From Pseudonocardia benzenivorans CB1190 (GTDB taxonomy: Bacteria > Actinomycetota > Actinomycetes > Mycobacteriales > Pseudonocardiaceae), in assembly GCF_000196675.2 (NCBI RefSeq), contig NC_015312.1:2914001-2978000 (forward strand): DNA of 64,000 nt, in the 5' to 3' direction. Positions 54,083 to 63,217 of the stretch are shown one piece after another. The first letter of the stretch is position 1. Each line of letters begins with the position of its first letter. A program made the position numbers and the translations under genes. The notes beneath the pieces are model-generated. The model made no database searches. It saw only the letters and a program-made list of their open reading frames with translations, and was not told the DNA's origin.

Positions 54083-55461
54083 AGCGCCCGGCGGCCCCCG
54101 GCTCGGCAGGCGAGCGCGGCGGTCGTGACCGCCGCGCCGGTGCCGGGCGGACGGACGCCGGGCAGGACACGACCCGCGGCACCGCCGCGGACGCCGGCAC
54201 GACCCGGGGCGCCGCCGCGGACCGCGGCGCCAACCGGGGTGCCGCCGGGGGCCGCGGGGCGACCCGGGGTGCCGCCGCCGAGCGCGGTGCGAGTGCCGAC
54301 GACGGGGACGTCCACCACGACGTGCCGACCCAGCCCGGCCACGCCGACCGTGACGTCGCCGGTGGCAGCACCGCCGCGGCCCGTGCGGCCGGCGACCGCA
54401 CCCGCGCCGCCGCCGGCCGGACGGCCGCCCGCAGGTCCGCGGCGTCGGCGACCGGCTCCCGCCCCGCGCGGGGCCGCACCGCGCACACCGACGGCCGGGG
54501 TCGCCGCATCGGCGCCGGCGGGATCGCCGCGATCCCCGGCTCCAGCGGCGGCAGCTCGAATCTCCGGCCAGGCCGCGGCGACGACCCGGCCGTCGACCCG
54601 GCCGGCGACAGGGTGGACGTGGGTTCCCCCGACCCGTCCGACGGGTCCGGGACCACCGCGACCGACTCCGAGCGGGTGCGTCGCGCGGTCGGGACCGGCT
54701 CGGGCGCCGCTCGGATCCCGGCCCGGCCACGTCCCGTCCGGCCCGCGCCACACATCCTGCGCCGGCGCCGGATCGCGCTGCTCGTCGTCGTGCTGGTGCT
54801 GCTGGGCGGTCTCGCCACGGGAGTGGCGTACCTGCTCTACGGCAGCGGCCTGGCCGACGTCGAGGATGTCACCGTGCAGGGCACGCTCGCCGTCGACCGC
54901 CAGCAGGTGCTCGACGCCGCGGCCATCCCGACCGGCGGCCCCCTGGTGGGCGTCGACACCTCCGACGCCGAGAAGCGGATCGCCGCGCTCCCGGGCGTCG
55001 CGGCGGTGTCGGTCGACCGCGACTGGCCGCACACGATCGCGATCACCGTCACCGAGCGCGTCGCCGTGATGCTGGCCGACACCCCGAAGGGCCTCATGCT
55101 CGTCGACAAGACGGGTCTGCCGTACGAGGTCGCTCCCGAGGTGCCGCCCGCGCTGCCGCGGCTCGACGTCGGCATCGCCGGCACGGTCGCCCCCGGCGAC
55201 GTCCAGACGACCGCGGGTCTCGACGTCCTCGCCGCGCTGAGCGACGCCGTCCGCGGACAGGTCCAGACCATCACGGTGACCCCGCCCGCGAGCACGGGCG
55301 CGCAGCCGCGCATCGAGCTGGCGCTCTCCGACGGCCGCCGCGTCGTCTGGGGCACCCCCGACAACGGGCCGCGCAAGGCGGCGGTGCTCGCCGCGCTGCT
55401 CACGGAGAAGGGCACCGTCTACGACGTCGCGAGCCCCGATCTGCCCACGATCCGTCGCTGA
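54079..55461 (+). CDS. ftsQ: Division protein FtsQ with very long disordered N-terminus
   Basis: Bitopic divisome scaffold. The 460-residue protein is long for FtsQ: about 225 cytoplasmic residues are Ala/Gly/Arg/Thr-rich with GAAADRG/GATRGAA-type repeats. Then come a TM helix ([22 protein letters not shown]), a POTRA domain ([21 protein letters not shown] through [22 protein letters not shown]) and the FtsQ beta domain. GTG 54079 overlaps the murC stop. It ends the coupled Mur gene chain. Confidence 0.93.
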   Translation: MKRPAAPGSAGERGGRDRRAGAGRTDAGQDTTRGTAADAGTTRGAAADRGANRGAAGGRGATRGAAAERGASADDGDVHHDVPTQPGHADRDVAGGSTAAARAAGDRTRAAAGRTAARRSAASATGSRPARGRTAHTDGRGRRIGAGGIAAIPGSSGGSSNLRPGRGDDPAVDPAGDRVDVGSPDPSDGSGTTATDSERVRRAVGTGSGAARIPARPRPVRPAPHILRRRRIALLVVVLVLLGGLATGVAYLLYGSGLADVEDVTVQGTLAVDRQQVLDAAAIPTGGPLVGVDTSDAEKRIAALPGVAAVSVDRDWPHTIAITVTERVAVMLADTPKGLMLVDKTGLPYEVAPEVPPALPRLDVGIAGTVAPGDVQTTAGLDVLAALSDAVRGQVQTITVTPPASTGAQPRIELALSDGRRVVWGTPDNGPRKAAVLAALLTEKGTVYDVASPDLPTIRR

Positions 55462-55563
55462 CCGCACACGTCCGGTCACGAAGAGGTCACAACCACGCGA
55501 TGCACCCGCCTGGGGGGTTGCCGACGTGCGGCGCGCCTAATGGACCCGCACCCTGCCCGCACC

Positions 55564-55569
55564 TAGCGT
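55564..55569 (+). promoter_or_regulatory. -10 box of ftsZ
   Basis: TAGCGT, 64 nt upstream of the ftsZ ATG in the 172-bp ftsQ-ftsZ gap. This would give ftsZ its own promoter, as expected from other actinomycetes. Confidence 0.5.
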
Positions 55570-55633
55570 TCTCGCGTGAAGGCCCGGACCAACCGGAGCT
55601 GGACCGGACCCGAGCAACTGGAAGGTGCCGCGC

Positions 55634-57082
55634 ATGACGCCCCCGCACAACTACCTGGCCGTGATCAAGGTCGTCGGTATCGGTGGCGGCGGCGTGAACG
55701 CCGTCAACCGCATGATCGAGGTCGGTCTCAAGGGCGTCGAGTTCGTCGCCGTGAACACCGACGCCCAGGCACTGCTGATGTCCGACGCGGACGTCAAGCT
55801 CGACATCGGCCGGGAGCTGACCCGCGGCCTGGGCGCGGGGGCCAACCCGGAGGTGGGCCGCAAGGCCGCCGAGGACCACCGCGAGGAGATCGAGGAGGTC
55901 CTCAAGGGGGCCGACATGGTCTTCGTGACGGCGGGCGAGGGCGGCGGCACCGGCACCGGTGGCGCGCCCGTCATCGCCTCGATCGCGCGCAAGCTCGGGG
56001 CGCTGACGATCGGCGTCGTGACGCGTCCGTTCACCTTCGAGGGCAAGCGTCGCGCCGGGCAGGCCGAGGACGGCATCCAGCAGCTCCGCAACGAGTGCGA
56101 CACCCTCATCGTCATCCCGAACGACCGGCTGTTGCAGCTCGGCGACGTGGGCGTCTCGCTCATGGACGCCTTCCGCTCCGCCGACGAGGTGCTGCTCTCC
56201 GGTGTCCAGGGCATCACCAACCTGATCACCACGCCCGGCCTCATCAACCTCGACTTCGCCGACGTCAAGAGCGTGATGTCGGGGGCGGGCAGTGCGTTGA
56301 TGGGCATCGGCTCGTCGCGTGGCGAGGGTCGCGCGGTGCAGGCCGCGAGCTCGGCGATCAACTCGCCGCTGCTGGAGGCCTCGATGGACGGCGCGCAGGG
56401 CGTCCTGCTGTCGATCGCGGGGGGGTCCGATCTCGGGCTCTTCGAGATCAACGAGGCCGCCTCGCTCGTCCAGGAGGCCGCGCACCCCGAGGCCAACATC
56501 ATCTTCGGGACGGTCATCGACGACTCGCTCGGCGACGAGGTCCGCGTCACCGTGATCGCGGCCGGCTTCGAGGGCGGCACGCCCGCGCACAAGAAGCTGG
56601 AGCCGGGCGCCTACCGGGCGGAGGGCTCGTCGACGGCCGCCGCCCCGGGTGCACCGGCGCCTGCGGCGCCGACGCCGCAGGTGCAGAGCCCGCCGGCCCA
56701 GAACCTGTCGGCCCAGAACCTGTCGGCCCAGCACCCGTCGGGACAGAACCCGCCGAGCGCGCCGTCGAGCCCGTTGTCGACGCCTCCGTCGACGATCTCG
56801 GCCCCCGCGACCCCGCCGGCCGCCGTGACCCAGGCGCCCGCCCACGGCCTGGGACACAACCAGGCCGGGACGCTGCCGCCTGCCGCGCCGGTCCCGTCGC
56901 AGTCGGCGCCGTCGCACGTGCCGCCCGCCCCGCGGACGCCCGACGCCGGGCGCAGCGAGCCGGCGATGAGCACGCTGCCCGGATCGTCCGCGGCACCTGC
57001 GGGATCGGCGGTGCCGGTGTCGGACAACGACTTCGACGACCTCGACGACGACGTGGACGTCCCGCCGTTCATGCGTCGCTGA
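55634..57082 (+). CDS. ftsZ: Cell division GTPase FtsZ
   Basis: Tubulin-like GTPase that forms the Z ring. Of 482 residues, about 1-320 are the GTPase: [16 protein letters not shown], the tubulin signature [13 protein letters not shown] (about 103-115), and [15 protein letters not shown] [15 protein letters not shown] (T7 loop). A long Pro/Ser/Gln-rich linker with [12 protein letters not shown] repeats follows, then the conserved tail [12 protein letters not shown], which binds SepF and FtsW. ATG 55634 has GGAAGG 8 nt upstream; the GTG at 55625 is inside the ribosome-binding site spacing and is rejected. Confidence 0.97.
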   Translation: MTPPHNYLAVIKVVGIGGGGVNAVNRMIEVGLKGVEFVAVNTDAQALLMSDADVKLDIGRELTRGLGAGANPEVGRKAAEDHREEIEEVLKGADMVFVTAGEGGGTGTGGAPVIASIARKLGALTIGVVTRPFTFEGKRRAGQAEDGIQQLRNECDTLIVIPNDRLLQLGDVGVSLMDAFRSADEVLLSGVQGITNLITTPGLINLDFADVKSVMSGAGSALMGIGSSRGEGRAVQAASSAINSPLLEASMDGAQGVLLSIAGGSDLGLFEINEAASLVQEAAHPEANIIFGTVIDDSLGDEVRVTVIAAGFEGGTPAHKKLEPGAYRAEGSSTAAAPGAPAPAAPTPQVQSPPAQNLSAQNLSAQHPSGQNPPSAPSSPLSTPPSTISAPATPPAAVTQAPAHGLGHNQAGTLPPAAPVPSQSAPSHVPPAPRTPDAGRSEPAMSTLPGSSAAPAGSAVPVSDNDFDDLDDDVDVPPFMRR

Positions 57083-57103
57083 GGTCCGTGCGACGCTGAA
57101 CGC

Positions 57104-57823
57104 GTGCGCGTTCGCAGGGTCGTGACGACCCGCGCCGGCGGTCGCTCCACCGGCGCCTTCACCAGCTTCAACCTGTCCCGCGGGGTCGGCGACGACCCCG
57201 CGGCCGTCGGGGCCAACCGTGCCCGGCTCGCCCGCGAGCTGGGGCTGGCCCGCGTGGTCTTCCTCGAACAGGTGCACGGCACCCGGGTCGCGACGGTGGG
57301 CGCCGACCCCTCCGCCACCGGTCGCGAGGACGTGCCCGGGACCGACGCCTCCGTCACCGCCGAGCCGCGGGTGGGGCTCGCGGTGCTCGCGGCCGACTGC
57401 GTGCCGGTACTGCTCGCCGACCCGAAGGCCGGGGTGGTGGGCGCCGCCCACGCCGGACGCGTCGGTGCAGCGGCGGGGATCGTCCCGGCGACCCTGCAGG
57501 CGATGACGGCGCTCGGCGCGCACGTCGAGGACGTCGACGTCCTGCTCGGCCCCGCCGTCTGCGGCGGCTGTTACGAGGTGCCGGCCGCGATGCGCGACGA
57601 GGTCGGTGCGGCCCTGCCCGGCAGCGGGGGACGCACGCGCCGGGGGACGCCGGGTCTCGACATCCGCGCCGGGCTGCACCGGCAGCTGCGTGCGCTCGGC
57701 GTGCACGGCGTGGGCGTCGACCCCCGCTGCACGATGGAGGACCCCGACCTCTACAGCCACCGCCGCGAGCAGCGCACCGGCCGGCAGGCAGGTGTCATCT
57801 GGCTCGACCCGTCCGACCGCTGA
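57104..57823 (+). CDS. pgeF: Peptidoglycan editing factor / multicopper polyphenol oxidase (YfiH family)
   Basis: A 239-residue protein with the metal-binding residues of the YfiH family: FLEQVHGTRV (His), LAADCVPVLLAD (Cys) and VVGAAHAGRVGAAAGIV (His). Known members hydrolyse UDP-MurNAc-L-Ser, removing mis-incorporated serine, or show adenosine phosphorylase activity. GTG 57104 is 21 nt after the ftsZ stop. It corresponds to Rv2149c. Confidence 0.9.
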   Translation: MRVRRVVTTRAGGRSTGAFTSFNLSRGVGDDPAAVGANRARLARELGLARVVFLEQVHGTRVATVGADPSATGREDVPGTDASVTAEPRVGLAVLAADCVPVLLADPKAGVVGAAHAGRVGAAAGIVPATLQAMTALGAHVEDVDVLLGPAVCGGCYEVPAAMRDEVGAALPGSGGRTRRGTPGLDIRAGLHRQLRALGVHGVGVDPRCTMEDPDLYSHRREQRTGRQAGVIWLDPSDR

Positions 57824-58308
57824 CGCCCGTCCCGCCGCACCCACCCCGAGCGCACCCCGAGTGCTCTCCCGGGGTCCTCGGGTGTCGACGGTGAGGTTGC
57901 GCCCGGGGGGTCGAGCGCAACCTGAGCGCTCTCCCGCGGCCCTCGGGTGCCGACGGTGAGGTTGCATCCGGAGGGCGGAGCGCAACCTGAGTGCTCTCCC
58001 GCGGCCGGGCGTGGACGGTGAGGTTGCGCCCGGGGGGTCGGGCGCAACCTGAGTGCTCTCCCGCGGCCGGGTGCCGACGGTGAGGTTGCGCCCGGGGGTG
58101 GGGGGCAACGTCACGGCTGTCCTGCAGCCTCGCGCCCACGGCGGAGTCGCCGTCGCCGAGGTCGCTGGGCGCAACCCTGTGGTCGTCCGTCGTACGTGCG
58201 CCGACGATGGGGTGTAACCCGTCCCGGTGGCAGGGCGGGGCCGCGGCGGGAGTCGGGGATGATCGGGACACCCCGGAGGCGGGGGCGGGAACGAGGGGAG
58301 GAGCCACG
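57824..58308. other. pgeF-yggS intergenic region with repeat array
   Basis: 485 bp that interrupt the otherwise tight operon. Four palindrome-bearing repeat units occupy 57859-58111. Degenerate half-units (GGGCGCAACC near 58168; GTGTAACCC near 58212) follow. The last 30 bp hold the yggS ribosome-binding site. Confidence 0.8.
57859..58111. repeat. Four tandem 61-65-bp units, each with an inverted repeat
   Basis: Units begin GAGTGCTCTCCCG (or GAGCGCTCTCCCG) at 57859, 57924, 57989 and 58051 and are 65, 65, 62 and about 61 bp. Each contains GACGGTGAGGTTGC and an arm pair AGGTTGCGC/GCGCAACCT (imperfect in units 2 and 4) able to form a hairpin. The 61-65-bp period with no variable spacer rules out CRISPR. 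Confidence 0.9.
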
Positions 58309-59049
58309 GTGGACGATCGCCGCGAGGAGCTGGCGCGTCGGCTCGCGCAGGTGCGGGAGCGCATCGCCTCGGCGTGCGCCGCCGCCGGACGCGACCCCGG
58401 CGAGGTGGCGATGCTGGCGGTCACCAAGACGATCCCGGCACGCGACGTCGTGCTGTTGCACGGCCTCGGCCTGCGCGACTTCGGCGAGAACCGCGCACAG
58501 GAGGCGGCGGCCAAGGTCGTGGAGGTCGCCGAGCTGCTCGGGAACCCGCCGGCCGGCGCGGCGCCGCGCTGGTACTTCGTCGGCGGACTGCAACGGAACA
58601 AGGCGCGGCTGGTGGCCCCGTGGGTGACACGCGTCGAGTCGGTCGACTCGGCCCGGCTCGCCGACGCGCTCGACGCGCAGGCCCGCCGCGCAGCGGACGA
58701 CGGCGAGCGCGACGGTCCCCTCCCGGTGCTGCTGCAGTACAGCGTGGACGGCGACCCCGGCCGCGGGGGAGTCGCGCGCGACGGGCTGCTCACGCTCGCG
58801 TCGCACGTCGCGGGGTGTGCGGGACTGCGGCTCGACGGGTTGATGGCCGTGGCGCCGCTGCACGCCGACCCCGAGGAGGCCTTCGCCGACGTCGCCGCCG
58901 CAGCGGAGGTGCTGCGCGCCGAGCACCCTGCGGCGACGGTCCTGTCGGCGGGCATGTCCGGTGACCTCGACGTGGCGATCCGTCACGGATCGACGTGTGT
59001 GCGTGTCGGAACGGCTCTTGTGGGGGAACGGCGGCTAGCCTCGCGGTGA
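58309..59049 (+). CDS. yggS: PLP homeostasis protein (YggS/PLPBP family)
   Basis: A 246-residue fold-III PLP-binding barrel that buffers pyridoxal phosphate. The cofactor Lys is in MLAVTKTIPARDV; FGENRAQEAAAKV and WYFVGGLQRNKARL (normally IGxLQxNK) and SAGMSGDLDVAIRHGSTCVRVGTALVG follow. GTG 58309 has AGGAG 5 nt upstream. It corresponds to Rv2148c and precedes sepF as usual. Confidence 0.93.
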   Translation: MDDRREELARRLAQVRERIASACAAAGRDPGEVAMLAVTKTIPARDVVLLHGLGLRDFGENRAQEAAAKVVEVAELLGNPPAGAAPRWYFVGGLQRNKARLVAPWVTRVESVDSARLADALDAQARRAADDGERDGPLPVLLQYSVDGDPGRGGVARDGLLTLASHVAGCAGLRLDGLMAVAPLHADPEEAFADVAAAAEVLRAEHPAATVLSAGMSGDLDVAIRHGSTCVRVGTALVGERRLASR

Positions 59050-59103
59050 TCGCCGGTCGCGGGGCGGCCGTCGGTTCGCGGGCGACGACGAGGGGACTGC
59101 GAC

Positions 59104-59850
59104 ATGGGCGGCGCGATGTACCGGCTCAAGGCCTACTTCGGAATGGTGCCCGCCGACGAGATGACCGATTTCGTCGACGAGCCGGCCTACGCGTCGCCGC
59201 GCCGTCGTGAGGAACGCTGGGACGACACCGCGGACCGCTACGACGAGATCGACGAGTCCTACCAGAGTCCCGCGCCCCCGGCGTCGGTCGGCGAGGCGTG
59301 GGAGCGCCGCCCCGGCCGCCCCGGCGGCATGGAGCGCACCCCGCGTGACACTCGTCCCACCCGCGAGCCGGTGCGCGCCGTCGGCACCGCCGGTGCGGGC
59401 TCGGCCGGTCTCGGCACGGGCAGCGTCCGCGGCGCGCTCGCCGTCGACTCGGACCCGGTCCTGCGCGAGCCGGTCCTGCGCGAGCCCGCCCGCGAGCCGG
59501 TCGGCCTGCGCGAGGTCCGTCCGCACGAGCGTGCGGCCGTCCCGGAGCAGCGCGACCGCGGTGCGGCGGCCTTGTCGCGCATCACGACCCTGCAGCCTCG
59601 TAGCTACAAGGAGGCGCGCACGATCGGCGAGCGCTACCGCGACGGCCAGCCCGTGATCATGAACCTCACCGAGCTCGACGCGGCGTCGGCGAAGCGCCTC
59701 GTCGACTTCGCCGCGGGCCTCGCGTTCGCGCTGCGCGGTTCCATCGACAAGGTGACCAACCGCGTCTTCCTGCTCACACCCGCGGACGTCGAGGTGTCCG
59801 CCGACGACGCCCGCAGGCTCGCAGAACGTGAGCTGTTCCGCCAGGATTGA
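59104..59850 (+). CDS. sepF: Cell division protein SepF
   Basis: Membrane anchor for FtsZ. The 248-residue protein has the N-terminal amphipathic membrane helix ([12 protein letters not shown]), a long acidic, Pro/Arg-rich linker with [12 protein letters not shown] repeats (about 115-140), and the C-terminal SepF domain ([46 protein letters not shown], interrupted here in description only) that binds the FtsZ tail. ATG 59104 has GAGGGGA upstream; ATG 59116 is an alternative. Confidence 0.94.
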   Translation: MGGAMYRLKAYFGMVPADEMTDFVDEPAYASPRRREERWDDTADRYDEIDESYQSPAPPASVGEAWERRPGRPGGMERTPRDTRPTREPVRAVGTAGAGSAGLGTGSVRGALAVDSDPVLREPVLREPAREPVGLREVRPHERAAVPEQRDRGAAALSRITTLQPRSYKEARTIGERYRDGQPVIMNLTELDAASAKRLVDFAAGLAFALRGSIDKVTNRVFLLTPADVEVSADDARRLAERELFRQD

Positions 59851-59853
59851 GCC

Positions 59854-60141
59854 GTGCCCGACGCCGTTCGCCTCGTTCTGTACTACGTCCTGTTCGTCTT
59901 CTGGTTGCTGCTGACCGCGCGCATCGTGGTCGAGCTCGTGCACGCCTTCGCACGCAAGTGGAGGCCTGCCGGGCAGAGCGCCATCGCTCTCGAAGCGATC
60001 TTCACCGTGACCGATCCGCCCGTGAAGTTGTTGCGGAGAGTGATCCCCACGGTCCGGATCGGGGGAGTGGGACTGGACCTCTCGATTATGGTTCTGCTCC
60101 TGGCAGTGTTCATACTGATGGACGTTGTCAGGCCGGAGTGA
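59854..60141 (+). CDS. YggT-family membrane protein
   Basis: A 95-residue protein with two TM helices (LVLYYVLFVFWLLLTARIVVELV and LSIMVLLLAVFILMDVV) and the family motif DPPVKLLRRVIPTVRIGGVGLDLS. The GTG start lies 3 nt after the sepF stop. It corresponds to Rv2146c, which lies between sepF and wag31 in most actinobacteria; its precise role is unknown. Confidence 0.92.
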   Translation: MPDAVRLVLYYVLFVFWLLLTARIVVELVHAFARKWRPAGQSAIALEAIFTVTDPPVKLLRRVIPTVRIGGVGLDLSIMVLLLAVFILMDVVRPE

Positions 60142-60187
60142 GCCCCAGTCACCCGGTTTGCCGCCGAGGACTGCATGAGGTGATCCG

Positions 60188-61048
60188 ATGCCGCTGACGC
60201 CCGCCGACGTTCACAACGTCGCGTTCAGCAAGCCCCCTATTGGTAAGAGGGGGTACAACGAGGACGAGGTCGACGCGTTCCTCGACCTGGTCGAGGCCGA
60301 GCTCGCCCGGCTGATCGAGGAGAACGACGACCTGCGCGAGCAGGTGTCCCAGATGGAGTCCCAGCTCGGCAGCGCCCAGGCCGACCTGGAGGAGGCGCGT
60401 TCGCGCCCCCAGCCCGCTCTCGCGCCCCCGACGGCCCAGATCCAGCGGCCGGTCGAGCCCCCGCGTCCGGTGGAGCCCCCGCGCTCGCTGTCGGCCCCCG
60501 CGCCGCAGCTGGCCGACGGTGGCGACATGGGCGGCGGTGACCACCACGTCCAGGCGGCGAAGGTCCTGGGTCTCGCCCAGGAGATGGCCGACCGGCTCAC
60601 CGCGGAGGCCAAGAACGAGGCCGACTCGATGCTGGCCGACGCCCGGACCAAGTCCGAGCAGCTGCTGTCGGACGCCCGGACCAAGTCCGACGGTCTGGTG
60701 AACGACGCCCGCGCCCGCGCCGAGACGATGCTCAACGACGCGCGCACCCGGGCCGAGACGCTCGAGCGGCAGTCGCGTGAGAAGGCTGCGACGCTGGTCA
60801 GCGACGCCGAGCGCAAGCAGACGGAGATCATCGGCACCATCCAGCGTGACAAGTCGGTGCTGGAGAAGAAGATCGACGAGCTGCGCACCTTCGAGCGCGA
60901 GTACCGCACCCGGCTCAAGACCTACCTCGAATCGCAGCTGCGCGACCTCGAGGGCCGTGGCTCGGCCGCGCCGGCCGACGGCCGCTCCGCGTCCAACGGT
61001 GGCTACGCCGCCAGCGGGTACGGGCAGCGGGCCGACGCCGGTAGCTGA
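60188..61048 (+). CDS. wag31: Polar growth protein Wag31 (DivIVA)
   Basis: Coiled-coil scaffold that directs polar cell growth. The 286-residue protein has the DivIVA N-terminus ([39 protein letters not shown]), a Pro-rich linker (about 75-115), and a long coiled coil with a repeating [16 protein letters not shown] pattern encoded by near-identical 33-36-bp repeats (about 60640-60760). AGGTGAT precedes ATG 60188. The linker lies where M. tuberculosis Wag31 is phosphorylated by PknA. Confidence 0.95.
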   Translation: MPLTPADVHNVAFSKPPIGKRGYNEDEVDAFLDLVEAELARLIEENDDLREQVSQMESQLGSAQADLEEARSRPQPALAPPTAQIQRPVEPPRPVEPPRSLSAPAPQLADGGDMGGGDHHVQAAKVLGLAQEMADRLTAEAKNEADSMLADARTKSEQLLSDARTKSDGLVNDARARAETMLNDARTRAETLERQSREKAATLVSDAERKQTEIIGTIQRDKSVLEKKIDELRTFEREYRTRLKTYLESQLRDLEGRGSAAPADGRSASNGGYAASGYGQRADAGS

Positions 61049-61072
61049 CGACCCGCTGAACGGTCCCCGGAC

Positions 61073-61100
61073 GGTGGGCGGTGCCTCGGCATCGCCCACC
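61073..61100. terminator. Hairpin after wag31
   Basis: 13-bp stem GGTGGGCGGTGCC / GGCATCGCCCACC with one G-T pair and a minimal loop. It ends 12 nt before the next start codon, so it may also act as an attenuator. Confidence 0.65.
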
Positions 61101-61112
61101 TGGGAGTGAATA

Positions 61113-62855
61113 GTGCTGCTGCTCGTCCTGATCCTCGTCCTGATCGCGTTCGCCCTGCTCGTCGTCGCCCTGCTGACGGGCAGCGTCCTCTGGGCGTGGG
61201 TGTCCGTGGCCGTCAGCGCGGGCGCCGCAGTGGTGCTGCTCGTCGACTGGCTGCGCGGACGACGGGCCGCACGCACCGGTCCCGTGGCCGGTCAGGGCGA
61301 CGCCGCGGGTGCTGCGGCGGGGCCCACCCCGCCCTCGTTCGAGGGTTCGGACGCCGCCACGCAGGTGCTGCCGGTGGTCGGGCCGGCAGGGTCCGCTCCG
61401 CCGCCCGTGCCGCCGAGCGGTCGTCCCGCCGGTGACGGCGGGTCGACGGCCCTGCTGCCGTCGGGCCAACCGTCCGGCTCAGGCGGGCGACCGCCCGGCG
61501 CTGACGGCGGGTTCACTCCATCGAGCGGAAAATCGTCACCCAGCGTAGTCGGCTCGGGTCCGGGTTTCCCGCCCGGGTCGGGCCAGGAGACCGCGGTCGT
61601 CCCGGCCGCGGGCCACGGTCCCGGCGGCGGTGCCGATGCCGGGTCGCGCCCGCCTGCCGAGGCGGATCGCGGCCCCGGGACCGGTGCCGGGCCGAAGGGT
61701 CCCGGTGGGTCCGCGGCGGTTGCCACGGGTGCGGCCGACGCCGCGGCTGCGGGCTCCGCCGGGAACGCGGCACCGACGCAACCCAGGGACGGCTCGGGCA
61801 CCTCGGCCCCGGCCGCTCCCGGGGCGGCCGTCGACGGTCCGACCGTGGCCGTCCCTGCCGCGGCGGCCGCCGCGGCCCGGTCCGCCGCTGTGTCCGGACC
61901 GGCCGAGGACGAGCAACGTGCTGCCGGCCGGACCTCGGGTGAGCCGGGCGCGGACACCACGGACCCGTCGGGGAGAGGCTCGGCGGGCGAGCGCCCGACC
62001 GGGACGAGCTCGGCCGACCAGGGGCCCGCGGGCAGCGGCGCCGCGCGCGACGGAACCGCCGGCGCCGGGACCGAGGACACGGGTCCGGCGGACCCGCGCG
62101 CCACGGGGAAGGCGAACACGGGCGGGGTCGGCGCGGACCAGGGCGCCGCGGGATCGCCCGTCGCCGGTGGCGGCGGATCGGCTGTGGCCGCCACGACCGC
62201 CCTCGCGGGGCAGGGCGTGGGCAACCCTGCCCAGGGGCGCGGCTCGGCCGCCGAGGCGACCACCGTCGTCGGCGGGCCCGCGGGGCAGCAGCCCACCACG
62301 CAGGCCGGTAGCCGGCCGCCCCACAACCAGGCCGGCAGTCAGGCGGCCGGTAACCAGCCCGGCAGTCAGGCGGCCGGCAGTCAGCCCGGCAGCCAGGTGG
62401 CCGGCAACCAGCCCGTCAGTCAGGTGGCCGGCAGCCAGCCCGCCGGCAACCAGCCCGGCAGTCAGGCGGCCGGCAGTCAGCCCGGCAACGCGGCACCCGG
62501 CGGCACCCAGCCGCTCGGCGCTGAGGCTCAGGGTGGTCAGGGTCCCGGGGGACAGGTCGGTGCCGGTCAGCCGCCGGCCGAGCAGTCCCGTGCCGAGACG
62601 TTCGCCGCGGACGCCGGGGAGCCCCCGGAGGAGCAGCCGGACAATGCGGTCGCGGCCCAGGTGGCGACGTTGGAGGACGAGGTCGTCGTGGTCGACGAGC
62701 AGCCCCGCTTCCACCTCACCGACTGCCGGACGCTCGGCGGGCAGGCACTGATCCCGCTGCCGGTGCGCGAGGCCGTCGAGCTCGGGTTCACCCCGTGCGG
62801 TGTGTGCAGCCCGAGCCGGACCATCGCGGCCCGCCACCACGCCGAGGTCCGCTGA
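61113..62855 (+). CDS. Membrane-anchored protein with ~430-residue disordered insert and C-terminal Cys motif
   Basis: 580 residues. Two N-terminal TM helices ([20 protein letters not shown] and [20 protein letters not shown]) are followed by about 430 Gly/Ala/Pro/Ser/Thr-rich disordered residues, including (S/N)QPGSQAAG repeats near 62313-62495. A short conserved C-terminal domain follows ([34 protein letters not shown]) with three Cys and two or more His suited to metal binding. The start GTG 61113 has GGGAG 6 nt upstream. By position and ends it resembles Rv2144c, a much shorter protein; the insert is the difference. Function is unknown. Confidence 0.8.
   Translation: MLLLVLILVLIAFALLVVALLTGSVLWAWVSVAVSAGAAVVLLVDWLRGRRAARTGPVAGQGDAAGAAAGPTPPSFEGSDAATQVLPVVGPAGSAPPPVPPSGRPAGDGGSTALLPSGQPSGSGGRPPGADGGFTPSSGKSSPSVVGSGPGFPPGSGQETAVVPAAGHGPGGGADAGSRPPAEADRGPGTGAGPKGPGGSAAVATGAADAAAAGSAGNAAPTQPRDGSGTSAPAAPGAAVDGPTVAVPAAAAAAARSAAVSGPAEDEQRAAGRTSGEPGADTTDPSGRGSAGERPTGTSSADQGPAGSGAARDGTAGAGTEDTGPADPRATGKANTGGVGADQGAAGSPVAGGGGSAVAATTALAGQGVGNPAQGRGSAAEATTVVGGPAGQQPTTQAGSRPPHNQAGSQAAGNQPGSQAAGSQPGSQVAGNQPVSQVAGSQPAGNQPGSQAAGSQPGNAAPGGTQPLGAEAQGGQGPGGQVGAGQPPAEQSRAETFAADAGEPPEEQPDNAVAAQVATLEDEVVVVDEQPRFHLTDCRTLGGQALIPLPVREAVELGFTPCGVCSPSRTIAARHHAEVR
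62313..62495 (+). repeat. 12-bp-based coding repeats (QPGSQAAG type)
   Basis: Short words such as CCCGGCAGTCAGGCGGCCGG recur with 12, 24 or 36-bp periods and encode [19 protein letters not shown] sequence. Unit divergence is low, consistent with recent expansion. Confidence 0.8.
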
Positions 62856-62926
62856 CCGGTACCCGCACCGTCGGGAGGACCGCGCCGGGGGACGGGACCG
62901 CGGAATATTCGCGGGCCGGGGCACGC

Positions 62927-62932
62927 TACCCT
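62927..62932 (+). promoter_or_regulatory. -10 box of the ileS T-box transcript
   Basis: TACCCT places the transcription start near 62939, just at a 16-bp tandem duplication and before the T-box leader. Confidence 0.6.
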
Positions 62933-62937
62933 GGCAG

Positions 62938-62969
62938 TACACGCACGACTCACTACACGCACGACTCAC
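62938..62969 (+). repeat. 16-bp tandem duplication at the 5' end of the T-box transcript
   Basis: TACACGCACGACTCAC occurs twice in exact tandem at 62938-62953 and 62954-62969. It starts about 6 nt after the -10 box, so it may duplicate the transcription start region. Confidence 0.9.
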
Positions 62970-62974
62970 TCGCA

Positions 62975-63217
62975 CGACCAGCGGCGTCGATCCGGCCATC
63001 ACCGGGGAGCCTCCGGAAGAAACGGGTACCGCGCAGCAACGCGCGGCCCGGAGTAGAACCGGACGGGTGCGGCCCGTCACAGCCGTCGAACGAGAGGCCA
63101 CGCGGTCGCCGGTACCACGGCGGCCACGAGGCAAGCGGGGTGGTACCGCGGCGCCCGGTGACGGGCCGTCGTCCCCGTGCAGGCAGATCCACGAGCCGCA
63201 CGAGGAGCCCCACCACG
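62975..63217 (+). promoter_or_regulatory. Isoleucine T-box leader of ileS
   Basis: tRNA-sensing leader. The specifier region GATCCGGCCATCACCGG has an ATC (isoleucine) codon at 62998-63000, followed by GGGGAGCCTCCGGAAGAA. Further on is AGTAGAACCGGACGGG and the T-box antisequestrator motif GGTGGTACCGCGG (63139-63151), whose TGGT can pair with the tRNA ACCA end. The ribosome-binding site AGGAG (63203-63207) lies after it, so control is probably translational, as known for actinobacterial ileS T-boxes with a very short stem I. Uncharged tRNA-Ile should turn ileS on. Confidence 0.93.

Noticed and set aside
57859..58111. CRISPR array
   Set aside because: Whole 61-65-bp units repeat with no variable spacers, and no cas genes are nearby.
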